Source: Candidatus Cryosericum terrychapinii
GTDB lineage: Bacteria; Caldisericota; Caldisericia; Cryosericales; Cryosericaceae
DNA: 64,000 bases
Assembly: GCF_003570925.1 (NCBI RefSeq)
Contig: NZ_QXIS01000034.1
Coordinates: 1 to 64,000 of the forward strand
Reading direction: 5' to 3'
Below are positions 43,367-50,855 of this stretch, one piece after another. Positions within the stretch are counted from its first letter, which is position 1, and every line of letters starts with the position of its first letter. The notes beneath the pieces were generated by a model. That model did not search any database. It had not been told where the DNA came from and was given only the letters and a program-made list of their open reading frames with translations. The position numbers and the translations under genes are program-made.

Positions 43367-43383
43367 GGACAGTATGAAGTCAA
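43356..43383 (-). promoter_or_regulatory. Predicted promoter of the FNT-mobA-hydrogenase operon
   Basis: On the minus strand TTGACT (43378-43383) and TACAAT (43356-43361) are 16 bases apart. It is the only good promoter I see for the run of genes down to rex. The remaining 43248-43465 region shows no gene. Confidence 0.6.
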
Positions 43384-43465
43384 GACAATACTCCCCGCCA
43401 TGCTGACCACGGATTCAACCGTTCGGGAAATTCGGCAGGAGTTGTGGCAAACCCAGAGCAGCAGT

Positions 43466-44011
43466 TCAGAAAATCGGTTTGATGCGACGTGCTATCAGCG
43501 AGGACAGGACCCCACCTATTACAGCTGTTACGAATTGCGGCCAGCTGAACGAAAACCGGATGAACGCAGTTACTGCCACAGGAAATTTCGTCAGTGTCCC
43601 GACAATGGCGCCTATGGCAAAATACAGAAACGCCATTTTTGCGGCCGCGCCCATGCCAAGACCGATCCAGCGCAACCAGGAATCAGCTGACCCGCTTTTC
43701 CGCGTCACCAGCCAGAACAGCACGACAAGCAGGAGGTTTCCCGCCATGACTGCCGGTATCATCACGGGTGAAACAAGATGCTGCTGGAGCCACGCAGTGA
43801 CAGGTGCCGCAATCGCGACAATGACGCCAGCCCATAGTCCCGTTGTCTCTGTCGCAAGGAGCAGACCGAGATTTACGATACTGCCAACGAGGAAGAGGCT
43901 GACGAAATTGAACGGAGGGGTAGATGGAATGAACTCCCGTATTCCGAATTGGAGAGCTGTAGTCAATGCAAGAACAATGGCGGCTCTCGTAATGTACTTG
44001 GTTGTCTTCAC
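43466..44011 (-). CDS. Membrane protein resembling an ECF-transporter S component
   Basis: GTG 44011 follows GGAGGAG and gives 181 residues with about five to six hydrophobic spans: TRAAIVLALTTALQFGI, FNFVSLFLVGSIVNLGLLLA, AGVIVAIAAPVTAWLQ, IPAVMAGNLLLVVLFWLV, WIGLGMGAAAKMAFLYFAIGAIVG and FVTAVIGGVLSSLIARRI. Size and pattern fit substrate-binding S components of ECF vitamin importers, but the substrate is not recognisable and no EcfA or EcfT genes are nearby. It has its own promoter and stands alone, divergent from rpsT. Confidence 0.55.
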   Translation of the reverse strand: MKTTKYITRAAIVLALTTALQFGIREFIPSTPPFNFVSLFLVGSIVNLGLLLATETTGLWAGVIVAIAAPVTAWLQQHLVSPVMIPAVMAGNLLLVVLFWLVTRKSGSADSWLRWIGLGMGAAAKMAFLYFAIGAIVGTLTKFPVAVTAFIRFSFSWPQFVTAVIGGVLSSLIARRIKPIF

Positions 44012-44057
44012 TCGCTCCTCCTGATTCGGACTTGCCTGTCGTGGAATCTTCATTAAT

Positions 44058-44086
44058 AGTTTACACTGAACCGACTCGACGGTCAA
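44058..44086 (-). promoter_or_regulatory. Predicted promoter of the S-component-like gene
   Basis: On the minus strand TTGACC (44081-44086) and TAAACT (44058-44063) are 17 bases apart, 47 bases before the start codon. Confidence 0.6.
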
Positions 44087-44137
44087 GCCGCTTTGTGTGG
44101 AGGGCTCCCACCTCCTGGCTGGCGAAGCGAACAATTA

Positions 44138-44165
44138 TTGACATCACGGGAAAAACGGGTACAGT
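44138..44165 (+). promoter_or_regulatory. Predicted promoter of rpsT
   Basis: TTGACA (44138-44143) and TACAGT (44160-44165) are 16 bases apart, 37 bases before the rpsT start, which has AAGGAG at good spacing. Confidence 0.65.
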
Positions 44166-44202
44166 AAACGTGATAAGTTCCGAAGAGACAAAGGAGAGTT
44201 TC

Positions 44203-44472
44203 ATGCCAATTAAGAGAGCTTCTGTTAAGGACGTCCGTAAGACCAAGACACGGACGGCATACAACACCGAGCATACAGCTAAGACAAAACTGGCCCTGGA
44301 TATGGCTCGCAAGTCCAACTATGCCCCCGAGAAAGTTGTCGACGCCGTGAAACAACTCGACAAACTCGCTCAGAAGGGTATTGTCCACAAGAACACGGCT
44401 GCCCGTAAGAAGTCTCGCCTGATGAAGAAGGCGAATGCCGCCAAGGTCGTGACCAAGGCTACTGCTTCGTAA
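44203..44472 (+). CDS. rpsT: 30S ribosomal protein S20
   Basis: An 89-residue, very Lys-rich, all-helical 16S-rRNA-binding protein. The start ATG 44203 (MPIKRASVKDVRKTKTRT) follows AAGGAG. The C-terminal half VHKNTAARKKSRLMKKANA is the S20 signature. It is transcribed alone from its own promoter. Its last 14 bases overlap the 3' end of holA on the other strand, and its terminator is embedded in the holA coding sequence. Confidence 0.96.
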   Translation: MPIKRASVKDVRKTKTRTAYNTEHTAKTKLALDMARKSNYAPEKVVDAVKQLDKLAQKGIVHKNTAARKKSRLMKKANAAKVVTKATAS

Positions 44473-45484
44473 GAGCTACTGCTGAAAGCAACCGCTCAAG
44501 GGCTGCCAGCGCACTGCTGGTGAGCCCTTTTTTCGTTTCATACTCAATTTCCTCGAGGCGCTCCAGCATAGTTTCAAGTTCACGCAGCTTGATATGACTT
44601 GCCGCTGTCAGAAGAGCACTTAGCGCATAATCGTCGAGGTATTGATGCTGGGTGCGCAGACACCAGGCCCTGAGGTCAGCCTTGGGCCGGTTCGACTTCG
44701 AGACGAGCTTTGCGTTCAGCAACCGTACAAACCCGAGTTCCACATCATAGAGAATGGTCGTGTCCGTCGCCCCGGAAGCTGCCAGGTCATAGAACGCTGT
44801 TGCTGCACGGTCGTACTTCCTGAGAGAGATTGCCTCGACGAGATCAGCTGCCGCCGCAATGTGGCACCGAGGCACGACCTCACGGACATCTGTGACCGTG
44901 ACGGCTGCGCCGGTATACGCAAGGAGTTTGTTGATCTCGCTTCGCATAAGGAAGAAACTGCTTGCCGTCCGCTCCATGAGCTCGTGGACCGCCTGGTCCT
45001 CTATTGCGCGCCCCTCGAACCTCTTCTTGATCCAGGAGCGAACCGCACTCGGGGGCACAGCGTAGCTGGTAACTACATACGCCTTTTTCAGCAGCTCTGA
45101 AGGGACTTTGGCGAGATCCGCAAATATGACAGTGGTGGTGCCGCCAGACAGAAACAGGGAGGCCATGGTACCCAGATGTTTGGCTCCCTTGTCTTCGAGG
45201 CCGTTGATGATGAGAACCTTGCGCCCGGACCCGAAGCTCTCGCTGCCGAGGAACTCGCGGATACCGTCCACGTTGTCGTCGCTACCCTCAAACTCGGCAT
45301 AATCGAAGTCTCGAAAAGCTTTCGCTACCAGTGAGCGCGCTGCCTCTTTCGCCTGTGGAACAAAATAGTCGTCTCCGGGCGCGAAGACATAGAGCGACGC
45401 CGGCTTCTTGCCCCTGAGGCTTGTGAGACCCTCCGTCACTGAGACCTCGTTGGAGTCTGACACGTATCCCTTTGCTGCAGTCAT
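44459..45484 (-). CDS. holA: DNA polymerase III subunit delta
   Basis: A clamp-loader subunit that opens the sliding clamp. The 341 residues match HolA: SLYVFAPGDDYFVPQAKEA near 30, GSGRKVLIINGLEDKGAK near 85, TTTVIFADLAKVPSELLKK near 115, the lid region FLMRSEINKLLAYTG near 180 and the C-terminal helical domain LYDVELGFVRLLNAKLV. It lies 10 bases after asnS. HolA next to rpsT is a common bacterial neighbourhood, here convergent with a 14-base overlap. Confidence 0.88.
   Translation of the reverse strand: MTAAKGYVSDSNEVSVTEGLTSLRGKKPASLYVFAPGDDYFVPQAKEAARSLVAKAFRDFDYAEFEGSDDNVDGIREFLGSESFGSGRKVLIINGLEDKGAKHLGTMASLFLSGGTTTVIFADLAKVPSELLKKAYVVTSYAVPPSAVRSWIKKRFEGRAIEDQAVHELMERTASSFFLMRSEINKLLAYTGAAVTVTDVREVVPRCHIAAAADLVEAISLRKYDRAATAFYDLAASGATDTTILYDVELGFVRLLNAKLVSKSNRPKADLRAWCLRTQHQYLDDYALSALLTAASHIKLRELETMLERLEEIEYETKKGLTSSALAALERLLSAVALTKQ
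44498..44534 (+). terminator. rpsT rho-independent terminator inside holA
   Basis: AAGGGCT-CCAGC pairs with GCTGG-AGCCCTT, followed by a run of T (44527-44532). It lies 26 bases after the rpsT stop and is read as coding sequence by holA on the minus strand. Confidence 0.8.
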
Positions 45485-45494
45485 TGCTCCCGGT

Positions 45495-46778
45495 CTATGG
45501 ATAGATCTTCTCGAGCAAGCGAGGGAATGGGACCGTTTCCCGCACGTGCGGCAGCTTGCAGATCCACGCTACTGTCCGCTCGACACCAAGACCAAACCCG
45601 CTGTGCGGGACCGACCCGTACTTACGGAGGTCCAAGTACCACTGGTAGTCTGCTTCGGCAAGCCCCTCGGCGCGAACTCGTTCGAGAAGCAGCGTGTAGT
45701 CGTCTTCGCGCTGCCCGCCTCCGATGATCTCGCCGTATCCCTCGGGAGCCAGCAGGTCAGCACACAGTACCGTCTGGGGATTGGCAGGATTCGTCTTCAT
45801 GTAGAACGCTTTGAACGATTTGGGATAGCTGCACACAAAGACCGGCCGTTCGAACTGGTTCGAGATGAGCGTCTCCTCGTCCCCGCCGAAATCGTCGCCC
45901 CACTGTATTGGCGAACCGGCTTGCTGCAGGAGCTTCACTGCCTCATCGTAGGAGATACGTGGAAACGGCGTAGCGATCTTCTCAAGCGGAGAAGTATCCC
46001 GCTCGATGATAGCAAGCTCCTCTCTACGCTTCTCCAAGACCTGCTGCACGATGTACGTGACGAACTCCTCCTGGACATCGCAGTTCTGTGACCAATTGCA
46101 GTACGCCATTTCGGGCTCGACCATCCAGAATTCGGTCAGGTGCCGGCGTGTCTTGGACTTCTCGGCTCGAAACGCAGGACCAAAGCAGTAGACTCTCCCA
46201 AAAGCCATGGCCGTCGCTTCGTTGTAGAGCTGGCCGCTCTGCGACAGGTAAGCGGGTATGCCGAAATAGTCAGTCGAGAACAGGGTCGAGGATCCTTCAC
46301 AGGCATTGGCGGACAAGATGGGGGCGTCCATGAGCAGGAAGCCGTTGTCATCGAGGTAGTCACGGATACTCTTGACGATCGTGGCACGAATGCGCATGAT
46401 CGCCCACTGGCGCTTCGAGCGGAGCCACAGGTGCCGGTTGCTCATCAGGAAGTCGACGCCGTGCTCCTTGGGCGTAATCGGGTAGTCCATAGCTGCCTGA
46501 TGGACCTCGATCTTCTGAACATGCATTTCGTGACCACCGGGCGCTCGCTCTTCGGCATGGATCGTACCAGTGATACTGATGCTGCTCTCCTGCGTAAGGT
46601 GCCGCACCGCCTCGAATGTCGACTCTTCGACGTCACCCTTGGCGACGACACACTGCATGATGCCGCTGCCGTCCCGAACGAGGACAAACGCCACTCTTCC
46701 GCTGCTCCGGCTGTTGTAGACCCAACCGTTGATGGTCTGGACCTGCCCGACGTAGTCTGCTGCCTTGTCGATGTACAT
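45495..46778 (-). CDS. asnS: Asparaginyl-tRNA synthetase
   Basis: A class IIb synthetase of 427 residues. ATG 46778 follows GGAGGAG. The N-terminal OB fold (INGWVYNSRSSGRVAFVLVRDGSGIMQCVV) is followed by catalytic motif 2 (RAEKSKTRRHLTEFWMVEPEMAY) and motif 3 (GFGLGVERTVAWI). PILSANACEGSSTLFSTDYFG distinguishes it from AspRS. A direct AsnRS means the organism does not need to rely solely on amidation of Asp-tRNA(Asn). It lies 2 bases after a YceD-family gene and 10 before holA. Confidence 0.95.
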   Translation of the reverse strand: MYIDKAADYVGQVQTINGWVYNSRSSGRVAFVLVRDGSGIMQCVVAKGDVEESTFEAVRHLTQESSISITGTIHAEERAPGGHEMHVQKIEVHQAAMDYPITPKEHGVDFLMSNRHLWLRSKRQWAIMRIRATIVKSIRDYLDDNGFLLMDAPILSANACEGSSTLFSTDYFGIPAYLSQSGQLYNEATAMAFGRVYCFGPAFRAEKSKTRRHLTEFWMVEPEMAYCNWSQNCDVQEEFVTYIVQQVLEKRREELAIIERDTSPLEKIATPFPRISYDEAVKLLQQAGSPIQWGDDFGGDEETLISNQFERPVFVCSYPKSFKAFYMKTNPANPQTVLCADLLAPEGYGEIIGGGQREDDYTLLLERVRAEGLAEADYQWYLDLRKYGSVPHSGFGLGVERTVAWICKLPHVRETVPFPRLLEKIYP

Positions 46779-46780
46779 GA

Positions 46781-47242
46781 TTACTTCTCCTCCAGCGATT
46801 TCTGATGCGGACACACGGTCAAGTTCAGGTTCGCCCCGCATTCAGGGCATAACCCCTTGCAATCCTCTTTGCAAAGCGGAAACTCGGTGACTTCGATGAG
46901 CAGGTTCTGGCGCACGACGTCGGAAACGTCGAGTACGTCCGACTCAAGCGCAAACATGTCTTCCTGATCAGGATCCTCTTCCCCATTGAGAAGGTATGTT
47001 TCATTGACGTCGAACTCGACATCCTCCACGACCGGGTCCAGACACCTCACGCAGAGCTGGCTCACCCTCGCACTGAACGACCCGGAGAACTGATAACCGA
47101 TGCCGAGATTGCTCAAGACGAACTGTCCCGTCACCGGTTCAAGAAGCGCAATTCCAGGGAGGTCTCCAACTGAGGTTTCCTCGAACGCAAACGATTGACT
47201 ACTCCCTTGCTCGATGTTCAGTTTCTGGAGTTCGAGTCTCAT
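46781..47242 (-). CDS. YceD/DUF177 family protein
   Basis: ATG 47242 follows GGAGGAG and gives 153 residues. The DUF177 signature is present: VSQLCVRCLDPVVEDVEFDVNETYL near 60 and the C-terminal FPLCKEDCKGLCPECGANLN, whose four cysteines likely bind zinc. Family members act in 23S rRNA metabolism or ribosome assembly and usually precede rpmF; here rpmF is missing and asnS follows. The first 44 bases overlap the end of the coiled-coil gene. Confidence 0.88.
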   Translation of the reverse strand: MRLELQKLNIEQGSSQSFAFEETSVGDLPGIALLEPVTGQFVLSNLGIGYQFSGSFSARVSQLCVRCLDPVVEDVEFDVNETYLLNGEEDPDQEDMFALESDVLDVSDVVRQNLLIEVTEFPLCKEDCKGLCPECGANLNLTVCPHQKSLEEK

Positions 47243-47699
47243 CGTTGTTCTCCTCCACATGGAACTGCATCTCCGACGCCTTGACGGTCTCAGTAAGCTT
47301 CGTCAGGATCTGTTCCAGCTGCTCCAGCATCTTGAGTGAGTAGTCGTCAGCCTGCTGTTCAGCGATCTTTCGCGCGGCCACAACCTCGGCCATCATGCGC
47401 TCTCGTTCGGCGGCGGCGGAACGTACAATTTCGTTGTCTGCAACCAGGTCGTCGTGCGAGCGCTGGCCCTCTTCTATCATCCGGCTGCACTGTCGCCTGG
47501 CATCGGTCATCAGGGCGTCACGCTGCTCCAGCAGGGCGCACGCATTGCGGACCTGTTCCGGGAATGCCGTGCGGAGATGTGCGATGCCATCTGCAAGCTC
47601 CTCGTCTTTGATGATACGATAGCCAAACAACCTGGGGCTCCGCTCCCTCACCTGATCGATGCGGTCGATGATGTCCTGTAGCGTAAGCTTCTCAATCAT
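47199..47699 (-). CDS. Coiled-coil protein of unknown function
   Basis: A 166-residue soluble protein, strongly helical and rich in Glu, Arg and Ala (AAERERMMAEVVAARKIAEQQADDYSLKMLEQLEQIL), resembling the stalk-like coiled coils of ATP-synthase b or DivIVA-type proteins without clear membership. ATG 47699 was chosen at the coaD junction, overlapping its stop by 8 bases. Its own 3' end overlaps the YceD gene by 44 bases in another frame. Position between coaD and YceD suggests a housekeeping role. Confidence 0.7.
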   Translation of the reverse strand: MIEKLTLQDIIDRIDQVRERSPRLFGYRIIKDEELADGIAHLRTAFPEQVRNACALLEQRDALMTDARRQCSRMIEEGQRSHDDLVADNEIVRSAAAERERMMAEVVAARKIAEQQADDYSLKMLEQLEQILTKLTETVKASEMQFHVEENNDETRTPETEHRARE

Positions 47700-48192
47700 G
47701 CGTTCCTCCCCTGGCCCGAGACAGGCCAAGCACAATCCTGTCTGCAATACTCGCAGGCACCAAGTCACGAATGTCCCCGCCGCCTTCGTACATCTCTTTG
47801 ATGAGTGTGGAGGAAACAAAGAAATGCTCCTGCGAGCTCATGAGATAGATGATATCCACATTCGGGTCGAGATGCCTGTTCGCCCAGGCAAACTGTACTT
47901 CATAATCAAAGTCCGAGACGGGCCGCAATCCGCGCAGCATGATGCTGGTGCCCATGCGTTTCATGAAATGAACGACCAGGTCGTCGAAGCCTTCCACCAC
48001 CACATTCGGGATATGCTGCGTTGCGCTGCGGACCATGTCGACGCGCTCGTCCAGCGACCATATTGGACTCTTATACGCTATGCCAGCCACGCCGACCACG
48101 AGCCGGTCGCACAAACGCGCTCCACGCTCAATGACATCGACATGCCCTCTGGTGACCGGGTCAAACGTGCCCGGATAGACAATTGTATTCAT
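47692..48192 (-). CDS. coaD: Phosphopantetheine adenylyltransferase
   Basis: It adenylates 4'-phosphopantetheine in coenzyme A synthesis. The 166 residues contain YPGTFDPVTRGHVDVIERG with the TxGH nucleotidyl-transfer motif, MLRGLRPVSDFDYEVQFAWANRHL and YLMSSQEHFFVSSTLIKEM, all diagnostic. Met 48192 gives the usual short N-terminus; ATGs at 48201 and 48216 are alternatives with weak ribosome sites. It heads the coaD, coiled-coil, yceD, asnS, holA operon. Confidence 0.95.
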   Translation of the reverse strand: MNTIVYPGTFDPVTRGHVDVIERGARLCDRLVVGVAGIAYKSPIWSLDERVDMVRSATQHIPNVVVEGFDDLVVHFMKRMGTSIMLRGLRPVSDFDYEVQFAWANRHLDPNVDIIYLMSSQEHFFVSSTLIKEMYEGGGDIRDLVPASIADRIVLGLSRARGGTHD

Positions 48193-48242
48193 ATATCCCA
48201 TAGACCTCATGTTCAAGTGTAGTCAAAAGACGTCCGATGAAA

Positions 48243-48272
48243 AGAAAAAGAGGGGCGCCTTTCGGCGCCCCT
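48243..48272 (-). terminator. Rho-independent terminator of the amino-acid importer operon
   Basis: AGGGGCGCC pairs with GGCGCCCCT around a 4-base loop. On the minus strand it is followed by a T-rich run (CTTTTTCTTTT). It lies 20 bases after the glnQ-like stop and just upstream of coaD. Confidence 0.88.
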
Positions 48273-48291
48273 CCTCATGATATTGGCACAT

Positions 48292-49050
48292 TCAGGCCAA
48301 GAGCACCTTACTCAGGAAACTCAGTGTACGCTCCTGCTGAGGATGCTCGAATACCTCAGAAGGAGATCCGGACTCAATGATGAGGCCCTGATCCATGAAA
48401 ATCACGCGGTCCGCGACTTCCTTCGCAAAACCCATCTCATGTGTGACGACAATCATTGTCATGCCTTCATCCGCAAGTCTGACCATCACGTCGAGGACCT
48501 CATGAATCAACTCCACGTCAATCGAGGACGTCGGCTCGTCGAACAGCATGAGCTTCGGGTGCATGGCAAGCGCACGTGCTATGGCCACCCGCTGTTGCTC
48601 ACCGCCACTCATCTGACCAGGCTTGTGATCGGCGCGATGCGACAGACCGACCTTCGCCAGAAGTTCCATTGCCTCAACCTCAGCCGCTTTGCGAGCCGTC
48701 TTCTTGACGACGATAGGGCCTAGAGCGACGTTCTGAAGAGCGGTGAGGTGAGGAAACACGTTGAACTGTTGAAACACCATGCCGATGTCTTCTCTCAATC
48801 TGCGAATGTCACACTTGCCTGGCTCGACGAGCTTGCCGTCGAATGTTATGCGGCCGGCCGACGGGGGCTCTATCCAGTTGATGCACCTCACCAGTGTACT
48901 CTTTCCCGAACCTGAGGGCCCCATCAGGACCAGCCGTTCCTTGAAATCCATGTCGAAGCTGACCCCCTTGATGACTTCGAGAGAGCCGAACGACTTGTGC
49001 AGGTCGTCGACGACGAGCAATTTCCCCTGTGACATCATGCTGCCAGCCAT
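48292..49050 (-). CDS. glnQ: Polar amino acid ABC importer ATPase (GlnQ type)
   Basis: A 252-residue ABC ATPase. Walker A is GPSGSGKST near 44, Q-loop [18 protein letters not shown], signature [16 protein letters not shown] near 150 and Walker [14 protein letters not shown], with Ser-Ile replacing the usual Ala-Leu of the D-loop. Switch His is in [19 protein letters not shown]. These match the amino-acid subfamily. The start overlaps closely with the permease stop (1 base apart). Cargo class is inferred from the family and the binding protein. Confidence 0.9.
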   Translation of the reverse strand: MAGSMMSQGKLLVVDDLHKSFGSLEVIKGVSFDMDFKERLVLMGPSGSGKSTLVRCINWIEPPSAGRITFDGKLVEPGKCDIRRLREDIGMVFQQFNVFPHLTALQNVALGPIVVKKTARKAAEVEAMELLAKVGLSHRADHKPGQMSGGEQQRVAIARALAMHPKLMLFDEPTSSIDVELIHEVLDVMVRLADEGMTMIVVTHEMGFAKEVADRVIFMDQGLIIESGSPSEVFEHPQQERTLSFLSKVLLA

Positions 49051-49051
49051 T

Positions 49052-49696
49052 TCACTCTACCTTCTTCTCGAGATTTCGGGACCACTGCATGACCGGAGTA
49101 GTCATGATCAAGTAGATGAGTGCTGCGCCGATGAGCGGCGACAAAAAGTTGGCGGTGCGGGCGCCGATGATCTTCGCATTGAAGAGAAGATCCTGCATCG
49201 CAATGACGCTGACCAGGGAAGTATCCTTGATCAATGCCGCAAACTCATTGGCAAGCGGCGGCAGAACTCGCCGGAACGTCTGCGGGAGGATAACATGGCG
49301 CAGTGCCTGCGCCCGATTCATGCCCAGCGAGAAAGCGGCTTCAGACTGTCCCTTGGGAATTGATTCCACAGCCGCTCTGAAGACCTCCGCTATGTAGGCT
49401 GCATAGCATACTGCAAGAGAAACCACGGCGGCAGGGAACTGAGGCAGGTTCAGTCCTATCCTCGGGAGAGCATAGTACACGATCAGAATCAGCAGCAAAG
49501 CCGGCGTCCCGCGAATGGCCTCGATGTAGACACGCGTAATGGCGCCGATGACCTTTCCACCAAACATGTTCAACAGCCCCACCAGAAGCCCAGCGACAGT
49601 CGCAAAGATCATCGAGGCGACCGTCAGTGTAAGCGTGGTCCATGCACCTGCCAGGAGGAACGGCAGGTTGTCGAAGATGATCGACCACTTAATCAT
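49052..49696 (-). CDS. glnP: Polar amino acid ABC importer permease (GlnP/HisM type)
   Basis: A 214-residue permease with about five spans. It carries the amino-acid-subfamily motif [20 protein letters not shown] near 58 and the EAA loop [62 protein letters not shown]. It lies 24 bases after the binding-protein gene and couples with the ATPase. Confidence 0.92.
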   Translation of the reverse strand: MIKWSIIFDNLPFLLAGAWTTLTLTVASMIFATVAGLLVGLLNMFGGKVIGAITRVYIEAIRGTPALLLILIVYYALPRIGLNLPQFPAAVVSLAVCYAAYIAEVFRAAVESIPKGQSEAAFSLGMNRAQALRHVILPQTFRRVLPPLANEFAALIKDTSLVSVIAMQDLLFNAKIIGARTANFLSPLIGAALIYLIMTTPVMQWSRNLEKKVE

Positions 49697-49720
49697 TTTT
49701 CGTTACCCCGACCTCGACTG

Positions 49721-50506
49721 TTACTTGGGCAGGTATGGCGGGTCGGCAAAGAAGTACTTGCGGTAGAGGGTCGCGTACGTCCCATCCGCAACCACTTTGC
49801 GAAGGGCGGCATCGATGTCGCTCTTGAGTTGAGTGTCGTCTTTCCGCACGGCGATACCATACAGCTGTGTCAGATCCTGGCCAGCTATCGAAGTCGTATC
49901 GATAACCTTCAATGTAGGATGCGTACTGGCATAGGCCGTGCACACGGGATAGTCGTTCACCACTGCGTCGATCCTGCCATTTTCGAGGTCCTGGGTGGCA
50001 AGCTGGATGTCGGGGTACGAGTTGACCTTCACGCCGGTGATCAGCTTGGCATCAATCTCGCCTGTCGTGCCAACCTGAACGCCAACCGTCTTTCCCACGA
50101 GGTCCTCGGGTTTGGTGATATTGTTCTTGGCCGGGTTGTACATGATGCCCATGTCCGACCGGTAGTAGGGAATGGAGAAACTGACCTCCTTCTCGCGTAA
50201 GGGGGTAATCGTCATGGCGGCACAGACAGCGTCGAACTTCTTTCCCTCCAGGGCAAGGAGAAGTCCATCAAAAGCCTCACTGGTCAGATTGCTGGTCCTG
50301 CCCATCTTCGCTGCGATGGCTTCCATCAGTTCGACGTCAAACCCTGTGGGCTTGTTGGCTGCATCGGCGTATTCGAATGGCTGATACGTCGGGTCAGTCC
50401 CCCAGTTGAGTGTCCCAGTCTGAGTCTTGCACCCTGTCAAGACAGTGACGATCACTGCAGCAACAACTATCAAGACGACAATACTGGTAAATGCTGTCTT
50501 CTTCAT
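49721..50506 (-). CDS. Amino-acid-binding lipoprotein of the importer (copy 1)
   Basis: ATG 50506 follows AGGAGGAG and opens a lipoprotein signal (MKKTAFTSIVVLIVVAAVIVTVLTGC), giving 261 residues of the SBP_bac_3 family. The ligand pocket pattern is WGTDPTYQPFEYADAANKPTGFDVELMEAI, AAMTITPLREKEVSFSIPYY and DAVVNDYPVC. It is the first gene of the binding-protein, permease, ATPase operon. The C-terminal half is almost identical, including at silent sites, to the second binding protein at 51580-52416, while the N-terminal lobe differs clearly. Confidence 0.93.
   Translation of the reverse strand: MKKTAFTSIVVLIVVAAVIVTVLTGCKTQTGTLNWGTDPTYQPFEYADAANKPTGFDVELMEAIAAKMGRTSNLTSEAFDGLLLALEGKKFDAVCAAMTITPLREKEVSFSIPYYRSDMGIMYNPAKNNITKPEDLVGKTVGVQVGTTGEIDAKLITGVKVNSYPDIQLATQDLENGRIDAVVNDYPVCTAYASTHPTLKVIDTTSIAGQDLTQLYGIAVRKDDTQLKSDIDAALRKVVADGTYATLYRKYFFADPPYLPK
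49846..50217 (-). repeat. Inverted near-identical repeat, copy A (inside binding-protein gene 1)
   Basis: About 370 bases nearly identical, in opposite orientation, to 51907-52277. Runs of 60 or more bases without a difference (for instance across the codons for SFSIPYYRSDMGIMYNPAKN) show recent copying or recombination. Confidence 0.85.
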
Positions 50507-50568
50507 CCTTCTCCTCCTGCATGATTCAGATTTCTGGCAACCGTCGACTGAGCGAGCCACCCTATATT

Positions 50569-50587
50569 GCACTGCGAAGAACAGTGC
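50569..50587. promoter_or_regulatory. Inverted repeat in the divergent promoter region
   Basis: GCACTG and CAGTGC separated by 7 bases lie between binding-protein gene 1 (minus) and the small membrane protein (plus), flanked by TATATT (50563-50568) and TATACT (50593-50598). The region 50507-50600 has no gene; an operator is plausible, but its regulator is unknown. Confidence 0.4.
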
Positions 50588-50600
50588 TACCCTATACTTT

Positions 50601-50855
50601 GTGCAATCCCCAAGGAAAGTAAAGCATGGAAGCGAGCCGGCTCATCTGGCGGGCGCAGCAGACATCGGTCTCGTTCTGGTCGCCTGCGCTGCCTCCGTGG
50701 GAGCTTTTGTTATGCGCCTCGTCGACAGACCACCGGGTTGGTTAGTCTTGGCAGTTGTTGGTAGTATGAGTGCGCTGGGCTTGGCCGGTGCAAGCTTTAT
50801 CGCGGATTTTGCTGAGACTCGTGCAAAGCCACTGCATCACAAGGAGGAATACTGA
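50601..50855 (+). CDS. Small two-span membrane protein of uncertain start
   Basis: This frame encodes a clear hydrophobic hairpin (IGLVLVACAASVGAFVMRLVDRPPGWLVLAVVGSMSALGLAGASFIADF) and a basic C-terminus. Its stop overlaps the carbonic anhydrase ATG by one base (TGATG), so it is probably translated. The start is unresolved. GTG 50601 is the first legal start but almost coincides with the predicted transcription start, whereas the best ribosome site and ATG (50626) lie in another frame. A one-base slip near 50630-50670 would join them. Function unknown. Confidence 0.5.
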   Translation: MQSPRKVKHGSEPAHLAGAADIGLVLVACAASVGAFVMRLVDRPPGWLVLAVVGSMSALGLAGASFIADFAETRAKPLHHKEEY

